From the NCBI GenBank assembly GCA_963681505.1, contig OY811975.1, forward strand, positions 4,314,950-4,378,949: DNA of 64,000 nucleotides, in the 5' to 3' direction. Both the position numbers and the translations under genes were made by a program. This DNA comes from Eunapius fragilis. Lineage: Eukaryota; Porifera; Demospongiae; Spongillida; Spongillidae. Below are positions 55,671 to 64,000 of the stretch, one piece after another. Positions within the stretch are counted from its first letter, which is position 1, and every line of letters begins with the position of its first letter. The notes under the pieces are model-generated. The model saw nothing but the letters and a program-made list of their open reading frames with translations. It was not told the DNA's origin and searched no databases.

Positions 55671-57170
55671 TTCATAGGTTTTTTTTCACCGTAGTCCATG
55701 AAATGTAGGAAGAGCATATAGAATTTGGATGATCCCCTTTATCTCTTAATGCAATAACAAATAACTTTAATAATAATAATTATATTTGAAATTTTTTTAC
55801 CTTTTTCGTTTTTCAAGCAAGTTTACACATGAATCCACATAGAGCATACTATTAAATTCTATTATTATATGAGCATATTATTAAATTCTTACCTGTTTTT
55901 GCAAAGTGCACTATAATTCAGTGGGTGCATGCTGACTTTTATACCTGCAAAGCCTGAACACGTGTACAGACTGTGCTATATTTCTATTGGTCCAATTCCA
56001 TAATAGTAATGGCATGAGCTAAAATTTTATTGGTCAAATTTGAAAAGGCTCCAATCTAAACATGGAGGTGTAGCCTACATGAAGTAAAGCTGGATAGTGT
56101 GGGAACTCAGGAAGTGAACTACATGACTGCATGTAGATCTGGGATAACATGGCACCATGTAGATTGATAATGATATGTGTCTTCAGGTGAGTAATATCTG
56201 TGGACAGGGTCTGCAGCGTTATGAGTGTGGCAGAATGTCTGATATTTTCACTACATAAATGTGAGAGTAGAAGTACCTTATGGTAGCTATAACAAGTTGA
56301 TTTGCAAAAGTACAAGACATTGACAGCATGTGGTGGCAAGAAAGTCTGCTGCTAGTGCTGGTGGTGTGTACAATGGACAAAGCACTTGAAATGTACATGA
56401 GATTGGCTTAAGTTAGGTGAATACCACACTTTTGCATGTATCATGAATTGTTGTGCGCATCACCAACATGGATTATAAATTGCAGTTTACAAACACACAA
56501 ATGTAGCATTTACATTGGCCATGGGAGCATGTCCCCCATATATCTCTGTTGGTTTGCAGATATATATGTATTATCCACTCAAAGGTGGGGGTGTCATGAG
56601 CACCAGCTCACTCATTGTAGCCTGCTTTTGGCATATGAACAATTCAAGGTTTAATCATGCCACCTAACAGAACATTATCATGGCAGAATTGAGTTTCTAT
56701 TACTTCCATGTTAATGCAATATGTGGCTTCAACTGGTCTACTGTTATGGTTACCATTTAATGGTCATGCTGGACAAAACTCAACAACTGGTGACATGCAC
56801 AATGCAAGGCAACTGTCTGCAGCCACTTGCTACAAAAGAAAATCTGAGCCTTGTATTATACACAATATACACAAATACACAAATACACAATACATGCATA
56901 CACCATATAAATAGGCTGATATACAGCCTTGGTCTGCTTCTGTCAGCTAGACGAGTCCAATCACAATATTTGGTGGACAAAGGACTCAGTGATAGTATTA
57001 AGTGCAGACAAGCATAGCGATCTGAAGTTTGTCAGCAATGTGTATGCCACCACTACAAGGGACTGGACTGCTACAGTGCAATTTAGTTCAATAGTTAACT
57101 AAACAGGACTCTTTATGGCAGCTGTGAGGTTATAACATCAAAATGATTTCCATTCGTCCAGTAAATATAC
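55671..57170. other. No gene seen
   Basis: AT-rich sequence with short frames only. It should contain the 3' end of the Helitron, but no CTRR preceded by a hairpin could be fixed by eye. Confidence 0.4.
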
Positions 57171-57206
57171 ATTGATTTTCTTTCAACATTTTGAGGAATA
57201 TTTGGA

Positions 57207-59765
57207 TCAATCTGACCAGGGTCTGCCATATATGACCAGTTTGAAACATCTGAAGAGACAATTGAAGAGACAATTGCCATCGCCTATTGCTCCCAATATT
57301 CTTTCAGTATTAGGGCGATTTAAAAATACATTGAGGCCACCAATTTCAAAATTATTTGTATTGTGAAATCTAAGGCCCAGTTGTGTACATTTCTCACGGT
57401 GCCACACTTCATCCGTTTGGTAATACCGGAGATGTGTCCAAGTGGTTTCTCTCTCTGCCCGAAGCACCCTTACATCACCCACAGTAAGATCTATAGTAGA
57501 TGAACTGGGTGCACACTGCTTAGGTGGCCGCCCTCTAGGTCTTTTTCCACTTCCTGATGTCTTAGATTTTATAGGATTACAAACAGTGGATTTGACCTGG
57601 GCTTTGGTGGATGTACTAGGTTGGGGAGGTATATTGTCACATGTCAGACCTATACGCTGAGGTTTACTCTTTATTGGTTTAGGTATTGCAGACAGCTCTA
57701 TACACGGAATGTCACTTCTATATTGTTTACGTAACCTGTTTACCTCGATAGTACACTCCCTGCTGACTTTTATAGGATCAAATGCTAAGAGATACAGACC
57801 AGCCAGTGTTCTCACACGTGACATAGAAACATAGGCCATTCCTGTTGCAAATACATCCCTAGACAGGTCCACAATTGCACAGTCTAATGACAAACCTTGG
57901 CATTTATGGATTGTAACTGCAAATGCCAATATTAAAGGAAACTGTTTTCTGTACACATAGAAATGGCGTAATATTTGAAACATACTACGCACACGTTCAA
58001 TTTTAAACTGCAATTTAGGAGTGTGATCAAATTTAACCTGAATGCAGTCCTTGCTAATAGCAGAAACAGTACCCAGTGCTCCATTGACCAACCCTTGACT
58101 GGTATCTAGATTCCGTCTTAGCATGACTCTAATGCCTACAGCCAGTTTTAGCTCTGCCTCTAGACCAGCAGTCATATTACAATCTTTATTTAATTTTTCT
58201 AGTGCAGATGATGCCCTTTTAGTCCAGTTCACTTTCCCTGCTGTTTCATCAAACTCATCTATGCAGGACATGTGTACTATTTGTGAGCCTGCTTTTGAAA
58301 GCATCTCTGTGTTAAATTGGTCACAACATTGTCTCGTAGCAAACAGACACACAGGGGACAAACCCTGGCCTAATAGTTCTTGGAATTTTTCTACAGCTGT
58401 GCATTTTATGACAGCAGTGTTTAAAAATGCAACAGTTTTATCAGATATACAATTCACCCTAACTTCATTTAATAAATGACCAAATTCTGGGTCCCGTTTT
58501 TGTCGTTCATTTATGGTCAGTTCATCATACACTACAGATTCCCTCCAAATGTTTACTGCTGTCACGCAGCCTAGCCTTGCGGCAATGATTTTATTGGAAA
58601 TATTTTGGAACACCATAGAACCATTAACAGGAGGGAGCTGTAGTAAATCACCAAAGAACAGAATGTTCATGGACCCAAACCATTGATCACCTCCAAACAA
58701 CTCTTCAAGTCTCAAATGAATGTAAGCTAGGGTCAGGCTTGATAGCATGCTAACCTCATCAGTGATGATGAACTTTACATGCATGAAACCGTTCCGCATT
58801 ACTTTAAGTGATTCTTTAGGAAGTGACCAGTAAGTCGATGTCTTAGAATCATGCTCTATTGGTAGTTGAAATAGTTTATGTACAGTCACACCATCTATGT
58901 TAAATGCAGCCAATCCCGTAGGAGCTGCGAGTGCACACCTGATGGAATCTTTGTTATCCTTCCAAAGTTCATTAACCTTTCCTCGGATCATATGAATTAT
59001 GAAGGATTTTCCTGTACCACCCACACCACTGATGAACATAGATAATGGCTTATGTGTAGTACAGGAGCATTTGCTATTCTCATGCAGTTTTTGGTGGCAA
59101 AGATGGTCATTAATGTTATTGAAGATTCGTAATTGATCTGCATTGAGCTTAGAAACCTGATCTTCAACTGTATCAGTGTGTAGCTCAATCAGATGGAACA
59201 CATCTTCCATTGTTGCCTTAGCTTCACCGTTAAAGAAAGCATCTTCCTCTGAAGGAGGTGCAGCAACCCCTTCCTCCTCTCTTGCTTCATTGATTTTCTT
59301 CACTGCAGTCTGTGCTTTCAGCAATGCCTGCAGTTTTTCGTGGTGTTCTGACAGATTAACATTGCTACCAATGTGACGGTTAAAAGCAACCTCAGCTGTT
59401 TCCCCTTCTTTCACCATATCACATTCATTTCGAAACGGAATGAATAGTAACATGAGAGAATAGTAATAGTCCTCTCTCTGGTTTTCATTTGAGGGATCAA
59501 GCAGCTTGTGATTTGGAAGAAGAGGCTTTTTTAACTTCTGGTAAACCCTAGTGCCATCACTGCTAGCCCCGTGATACTCGTACCACTGTACAAAATCATA
59601 CAGGCACACATTCTCCAACTCTTTTGGCCTAGCAGGGTAAAATATGTCAACCATACTCCCCTCTAATATATCTGTGGAACTGGGATCAAGCTTTTCAACT
59701 TCAACAAGCTTTTTATGACTCTTAAGCCTGCGTTTTCGTTTTTGAGGCATTGCAGTATCAACCAT
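57207..59765 (-). CDS. Helitron PIF1-like helicase with AT-hook and truncated OTU domain
   Basis: Open frame of 852 codons. Walker A GVGGTGKS at residues 247-254, Walker B ITDEVS at 334-339, motif GDLLQLPPV at 372-380, TIHKCQG at 618-624 and MSRVR at 648-652 make up a PIF1/RecD-type SF1B helicase. KRPRGRPPK (741-749) is an AT-hook. GDGNCLF (828-834) is the catalytic Asp-Cys box of an OTU cysteine protease, but the frame stops 18 residues later; a 12-bp in-frame tandem duplication (CAATTGTCTCTT twice) lies within this box. Helicase motifs are all intact. The ATG at 59,765 is probably not the natural start, because in related elements this frame continues from the Rep part. Confidence 0.9.
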   Translation of the reverse strand: MVDTAMPQKRKRRLKSHKKLVEVEKLDPSSTDILEGSMVDIFYPARPKELENVCLYDFVQWYEYHGASSDGTRVYQKLKKPLLPNHKLLDPSNENQREDYYYSLMLLFIPFRNECDMVKEGETAEVAFNRHIGSNVNLSEHHEKLQALLKAQTAVKKINEAREEEGVAAPPSEEDAFFNGEAKATMEDVFHLIELHTDTVEDQVSKLNADQLRIFNNINDHLCHQKLHENSKCSCTTHKPLSMFISGVGGTGKSFIIHMIRGKVNELWKDNKDSIRCALAAPTGLAAFNIDGVTVHKLFQLPIEHDSKTSTYWSLPKESLKVMRNGFMHVKFIITDEVSMLSSLTLAYIHLRLEELFGGDQWFGSMNILFFGDLLQLPPVNGSMVFQNISNKIIAARLGCVTAVNIWRESVVYDELTINERQKRDPEFGHLLNEVRVNCISDKTVAFLNTAVIKCTAVEKFQELLGQGLSPVCLFATRQCCDQFNTEMLSKAGSQIVHMSCIDEFDETAGKVNWTKRASSALEKLNKDCNMTAGLEAELKLAVGIRVMLRRNLDTSQGLVNGALGTVSAISKDCIQVKFDHTPKLQFKIERVRSMFQILRHFYVYRKQFPLILAFAVTIHKCQGLSLDCAIVDLSRDVFATGMAYVSMSRVRTLAGLYLLAFDPIKVSRECTIEVNRLRKQYRSDIPCIELSAIPKPIKSKPQRIGLTCDNIPPQPSTSTKAQVKSTVCNPIKSKTSGSGKRPRGRPPKQCAPSSSTIDLTVGDVRVLRAERETTWTHLRYYQTDEVWHREKCTQLGLRFHNTNNFEIGGLNVFLNRPNTERILGAIGDGNCLFNCLFRCFKLVIYGRPWSD

Positions 59766-61240
59766 GTTTCACAGTTACTGATTTCTCAGTGAGGTGGTCT
59801 CCAAGTAAGAGGTCACTACTGCCTTCATAGAGACCACACTCTCTGGAACGTAAGCTCCTTACACCAAAGGACCAAAGCTTGCTGTAGATACTGCTATTTG
59901 AATTGACCTCTTGCCATACTTCTTGCATGTTACTCTTCTCTGCTTTGGTTACGTACCCTGTTACATAATGAGCTAGGGTTAACGAAGATTCGGCAGTGAA
60001 CTGTATGTCCATATTGGCCTGCCATAGCATAAGCAGTAGTGGATTGTAATCATTCACTCTGCATTCCTGTTCAGCTCGAGGAAGGTGGTAAATTTTTTGC
60101 TCGATTTGAGGCATTCCTCCACTGGGTTTAGCACTGCATGCTCAGTTACGTCACGTGGAAAATTAAATCTGCATTTAGTGATAAACCCCCTTGTGAGCTT
60201 TTGCCTGCGTTTGCAATAGTTGGTACATTTATGCATTTGATATTTAGTGACCAATGCATGGAGTTCAGGGTTGAGGGCAGCATCAGGGATTTTGCATGTT
60301 ATGCGCTCTTGGATCCACGCAAGAACGTCTTTTGGATCACTCTTCCCAATCTCTGGTGCTCCCTGAATCCACAGTAATGCATGATAATGAGGGGCTCCCC
60401 GCATCTGATATTCTTTTTTCCAAAAGAAATGCTCTACTACCCCCAGCACGGATTCTTTTAGTAGAACAGTGTTAAAAAATTCATGAAAATTTGCAGAGAA
60501 TTTTCTGGATACTGAAACAGGATCTTCAATGCTAAGCTTAGATATGGGATAGCTAGGAGGATGGTCATTGACCTTCCTTAGGTACCTATCTATGTGGGTT
60601 GAGTTGTACTCTGCACAGCTTAAAGTAATAAAAAAAGTTGGCGATCCATACTCTCGCAGCATGCATTTCAATTCACTACTTCTATGGAACCAGTACTGCT
60701 TAGTCCCACGCACAGATTGAAATATGGTGGAAAGATTTGCTTCTACACCTTCATCAGAATTTGAAACTCTGGAAAGGAATTCATGCACAGGCACTTTACC
60801 CTTAGATGTAGTTTTAAGAACATTGTAAATGCCTGCAGAAATCTGCCGCATCACCTGCTGCCATAACAAAAAGAAAGTATATTGTGGATTTTTTCTGAAC
60901 CGAGAATCTTTGTTGAGCAGCCGAGATCTAGCATACTCAGATGCTGATAAGTGCATGTCTCGATGGTGAAATTCACCAAACTGCCCAGAGGGAAAGAGTG
61001 TTGGAAAGCACATCACGTCAAGATGCCGCTGTCTGCTTCCAATAGGACTGTCTTTAGCATTTTGCATCTTGTACTGCTCAACATCTGTTTTTATTGACCC
61101 TTGTTGGTCAAGGGATCGAATAGTGTATGCATGTAAAGCAGCCACATCATCAGTCGACGCTTTTTCTAACATTGTGCTAGAAGCTTTGTCAACTACTTCA
61201 ATAATACCTTTAGCTGCCTCATCTAATGATGCATCATCTA
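59758..61240 (-). pseudogene. Helitron Rep (HUH nuclease) region, frameshifted
   Basis: Frame 61,240-60,054 contains MCFPTLFPSGQFGEFHHRD, FFITLSCAEY and the HUH motif in GAPHYHALLW, then YQMHKCTNYC. It is cut by a one-base frameshift at an A6 run (about 60,090). The second frame, to 59,758, carries the catalytic tyrosine motif HYVTGYVTKAEKS (two Tyr four residues apart) and the conserved SFGVRSLRSRECG. A further one-base shift separates it from the helicase. In intact elements this nicks single-stranded DNA to start rolling-circle transposition. Confidence 0.85.
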
Positions 61241-61247
61241 CATTTTT

Positions 61248-61536
61248 ACAAGTAATAAAAACATTCTCTACACGAGAAGGTTGGTGGTATATAGGAATCA
61301 AAGGTGAGATGGTGGTGTAAAAAGCAAGGGAACAAGGCTTCTGATTGAAAACGAAAAATGAAATAGACCTATATTAGCAGCATGTTGTCATATTTTAATG
61401 TGCGTGCTAATATAGGTCTATTTCATTTTTCGTTTTCAATCAGAAGCCTTGTTCCCTTGCTTTTTACACCACCATCTCACCTTTGATTCCTATATACCAC
61501 CAACCTTCTCGTGTAGAGAATGTTTTTATTACTTGT
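61248..61536. mobile_element. Foldback palindrome MITE, copy 3, inside the Helitron
   Basis: Arms of about 125 bp, nearly perfect, with a loop near 61,378-61,405. The outer end ACAAGTAATAAAAACATTC and inner GGTGGTGTAAAAAGCAAGG match the other copies. It lies beside the Rep frame (NVDDASLDEAAKG), within the composite insertion that separates the Rep from the N-terminal region. Confidence 0.9.
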
Positions 61537-62249
61537 TTCCTAAATTTTTCTGGTGCATTTGGTATTGTATTTAGTTCTTGAAACGCATAGAATAAGGTAG
61601 CATAAACGTCAACTTGCGCGAGCATGACAGGTTTAAATTAGAATCTGCAATTCTGTTGAGGTGTGTACCAATTATTACACTAGTCCCCAGACTATCTCCA
61701 TTGAGGAGCAAAGGATTGATAAGGTTAAAAGCGAAGCCATATAGTACAAAGAATAAATGCACTCTAAGTTAACTGATCTCACGCTATAATCAGATAAACC
61801 ATGCACCACAATACATGACCAAACTGACGCAAGCAACTTTGGCGTTATACACACATTTCAAACAGCGCATATTACTGTAAAACGGAGAGACGCAGTATCT
61901 CTACCGCTGTAACTAAACTATTCCTTCCATTTTAGCGATATACCATATGCATGCTTATAATTTATCGATCCAACATTTATCGATGCCGTATAAACGTACC
62001 TTTGGGTGGTCGTTTTGTTCTTCCTTTCGGTACCGCGCTTGACATACGCACGTTTGGCAGATCTGGCAGCATCTGGATCTTTCCACTTTTTGATGCTCGA
62101 GTGGAATCAGAATTGTCCTCATGAGATTATATGGTAAAACCATCGAATTTGATAACGCTGGTTATATTATACTGGTGCGTCATGAACATTGTGATAGCTG
62201 ATGTAATGTGCTATTTGTAGATCAACACCAAATAAGGTACTACTAGCTT
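61537..62249. other. Inserted sequence of unknown origin between the palindrome and the hairpin-tailed element
   Basis: Not Helitron: the Helitron reading passes from INWLY (62,656 side) to NVDDASLDE (61,240 side). No frames or repeats recognised, so it may be part of a larger element or a third insertion. Confidence 0.4.
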
Positions 62250-62654
62250 CAGCCAATTGCCCGATCGGTTAGGCGTCTAACAGATACCTGAAGATAACAT
62301 GCGGACGCATCCTGAAGCGATTGGTACACTTGGCGTGCTTTACAAACGTTCCTGTCGTGAGTTATACTCTCCGGAAGGAAGAAGAAGAAGAAGAAGAAGA
62401 CGACGACGGAGGAGAAATTTTAGGTGGGACTGGGTACGGACGACGGGGACGAGTATTTTTGTTCTCTAAAAGTACACCGTTATATGACATATGTATAACG
62501 CAGAACTGTTCTCCTTTTTGATATTGCTCGATTGCCACTAAAAGCGAAGTGACCCGACTCTTGGCTGTCCCGCTAGACGCGAGTGACGTTTTTTTAATGA
62601 CATTCATGATACTGCAGGATTCCTATATGGAACCTACTCGCGTAGGTTCCGATA
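62250..62654 (+). mobile_element. Hairpin-tailed element, copy 2, with a tRNA-like head
   Basis: Starts with a tRNA-like stretch (TTGCCCGATCGGTTAGGCG resembling an A box, and GCGGACGCATCC resembling a B box), followed by a (GAA)n-rich block and sequence shared with 38,711-39,062. It ends in a hairpin GGAACCTAC-TCGC-GTAGGTTCC (62,629-62,650) followed by GATA, directly abutting Helitron coding sequence. This is consistent with a tRNA-derived SINE whose tail mimics a LINE 3' hairpin. Confidence 0.55.
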
Positions 62655-62655
62655 A

Positions 62656-64000
62656 AGCCAATTTATTTCTTTGAGTTTTTGAATGGCTAACTTTACAGCA
62701 TTTACATCCACTAGTGTTTGCCATACAACTTTATCCTTAGTTGGAACACCATTTACAATTATGTACAATTGAGGGTCAGGCAAAGCCACAAGAAGGTCAG
62801 TCCTACCAAGCTCAACTTCTGATAAAGTGTCCCATGTTTTTTTTTAGTGGCAGTGGCAGAAAGAACATGCAACCTCTACAGGCTTGCTGTGCATTATATG
62901 CTGGCACTTTACCTGAATATGTTCCAAGCCGCACAATAATCTGAAAAGCCTTTGCTCTCTGAAACAGTTGTTTACTGAGAGCATTTAGCAACTTTAGTTC
63001 CTCTGGTATGGGTTCAGTGGCAAGCCCATTTAGAACACTTCTAGCTGGTATAGTATTCTTGTTTAGAAATGGTCTTCAGTACTGACAAATGTATATTAGT
63101 TGTTCAGTGACACCATTCTGCAAAACATGGGCTTTCATTCTTTGCCATCCGTCAGTTTCATATTTTTCAAGGCTAAAGTTTACACAAGACACTTGTTTGC
63201 GCTTGCATAATCGTTCACAGCTACAACATGCAAACTCTGCATCGTCATTGAACTTGGATTGTAGCTCAGCTATAAGGTCAGCATGCATAACTTTCAAGCC
63301 TCTCTCAATGCAGCCTAGACCAGATGATGAGTGGTCTTCACTAACTACGGGATGCTTAACTCCATCCACACTAAACAAATCTGACAAATTCTCCTTCAAG
63401 CCCAGAAAAGGTATCAGCTTGTCAATACTTCCACTAGAAAGTGCTGAATCAATAGCCAAAACGTTCATGTGGCATTTGCGAGCTTTATAAAGCAGCCTAG
63501 TGAAAGCCCTTAATACAGGAAAGTGAGGTGAAGCTGCCCTAATAACCCGCAATGGACTAGAGCATTCTGGAAGCTCACAATTAATAGGATGCCCAAGCTG
63601 TTCAATAATCCCAGAATTCAATTTCAAAGTGATACCAGTATGAACATGACCACACCCTGAATCAAGATCATCAAGCCCAGCTTGAAGATCTTCAATGGAC
63701 ATTTGGAACAGTGACTTTGTCCTCAACACTATTGCTACTTCTTCACTAGTGAGGTTGTGACACTCATTTGTACATTTCCATTTCAAGGGGCACATGGTAA
63801 CCTTATCACTGTCCCCTATCTCCTCTGACACTACACACCTACCATTGAGGTCTACTGGAATGGCCCCAAGTCATTTTGCGTAAGTGTACGAAGTATTTAA
63901 AAAGTAAGGTTCAGAGCCAGCAGTATGATACCTATGCCCTACTAAAATATCACTTTCTCCTATTTTCATTCTATTTATTTCACGGATAGTTTTTAGCAAT
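62656..64000 (-). pseudogene. Helitron N-terminal region with CCCC zinc finger, interrupted
   Basis: The minus-strand frame continues from the window edge (DILVGHRYHTAGSEPYF) through a TGA at 63,873-63,871, then is open to a second TGA at 63,078-63,076. It includes MCPLKWKCTNECHNL, CGHVHTG and the finger FACCSCERLCKRKQVSC. After the second stop the reading goes on (LNKNTIPARSVLNGLATEP, ACRGCMFFLPLP) and shifts by one base at a nine-base A run (62,845-62,837) to reach WQTLVDVNAVKLAI and LKEINWL. These are typical N-terminal parts of Helitron proteins. Not functional as it stands. Confidence 0.8.

Larger units (their letters stand above)
57180..64000 (-). mobile_element. Helitron (rolling-circle transposon), decayed, 5' end outside the window
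   Basis: Minus-strand order: N-terminal zinc-finger region (to 62,656), Rep/Helitron_like_N domain (61,240-59,758), PIF1-type helicase (59,765-57,207) with AT-hook and the beginning of an OTU domain. This is the architecture of animal RepHel proteins with an OTU extension. It is interrupted by a nested insertion (61,248-62,654) and by several frameshifts and stops. Neither terminus was identified. Confidence 0.9.

Noticed and set aside
57442..57660. Plus-strand frames opposite the Helitron helicase (also 58,123-58,479 and 59,176-59,376)
   Set aside because: Shadows of the 852-codon minus-strand frame with complete helicase motifs.
61069..61320. The first residues of the Rep frame (MIPIYHQPSRVENVF...) as the natural Rep N-terminus
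   Set aside because: They are encoded by the inserted palindrome arm; Helitron sequence begins only at about 61,240.
63089..63490. 133-aa plus-strand frame
   Set aside because: Opposite the Helitron N-terminal frame with a CCCC finger; no independent support.

Overview
The window reads as nuclear DNA of an animal, most likely a sponge or another early-branching marine invertebrate. The grounds are spliceosomal genes with GT-AG introns (several only 50-80 bp long), animal-type PLD3/4 and carbonyl reductase genes, and a transposon load made of Helitron, hAT-like, SWIM/YqaJ/PHD and LINE remnants, foldback MITEs and long G/C homopolymers. The lineage is an inference. No search was run, and family names rest on recognised motifs.

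Layout. 0.7-4.3 kb and 16.1-19.6 kb are two copies of one segmental duplication. Each carries a complete four-exon PLD3/PLD4-like gene with its promoter. Between them lie an intact intronless carbonyl-reductase gene (5.3-6.1 kb), a 1.48-kb hAT-type element with a TTAA-flanked element nested in it (7.3-8.8 kb), a carbonyl-reductase pseudogene cut by a second hAT-type element (9.2-9.7 kb), and a graveyard of transposon genes (9.9-14.7 kb: SWIM-YqaJ-PHD, a DDE transposase and an unclassified transposase-like gene). At 20.2-24.6 kb there is a phase-consistent three-exon candidate gene, followed by a LINE reverse-transcriptase remnant at about 25 kb. 25.4-39 kb has no convincing gene. It holds microsatellites, a 20-bp and a 21/24-bp minisatellite, MITEs and hAT-like ends.

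39-46 kb is a nested insertion site. The upstream region of a third carbonyl-reductase copy (39.8-39.96 kb) is separated from its broken coding region (45.7-45.97 kb) by a 163-bp MITE and a 5.5-kb element with matching terminal inverted repeats and a TA target duplication. That element contains three in-phase exons of a SAM-like-domain gene. 46.7-48.4 kb holds two minus-strand candidate genes; one is a compact complete 100-aa gene with TATA box, 62-bp intron and AATAAA. 48.5-54.9 kb is a direct plus inverted segmental duplication with candidate exons. 57.2-64.0 kb is a minus-strand Helitron. Its 852-aa PIF1-type helicase frame is open, but the Rep and N-terminal parts are broken by frameshifts, stops and insertions of a long palindrome and a hairpin-tailed element.

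The host genes likely to work are the two PLD genes (nuclease/lipase fold, secretory or lysosomal route), the carbonyl reductase (NADPH-dependent cytosolic reductase) and perhaps the small 48-kb gene. There is no operon-like organisation, and most of the remainder is the product of duplication and transposition.
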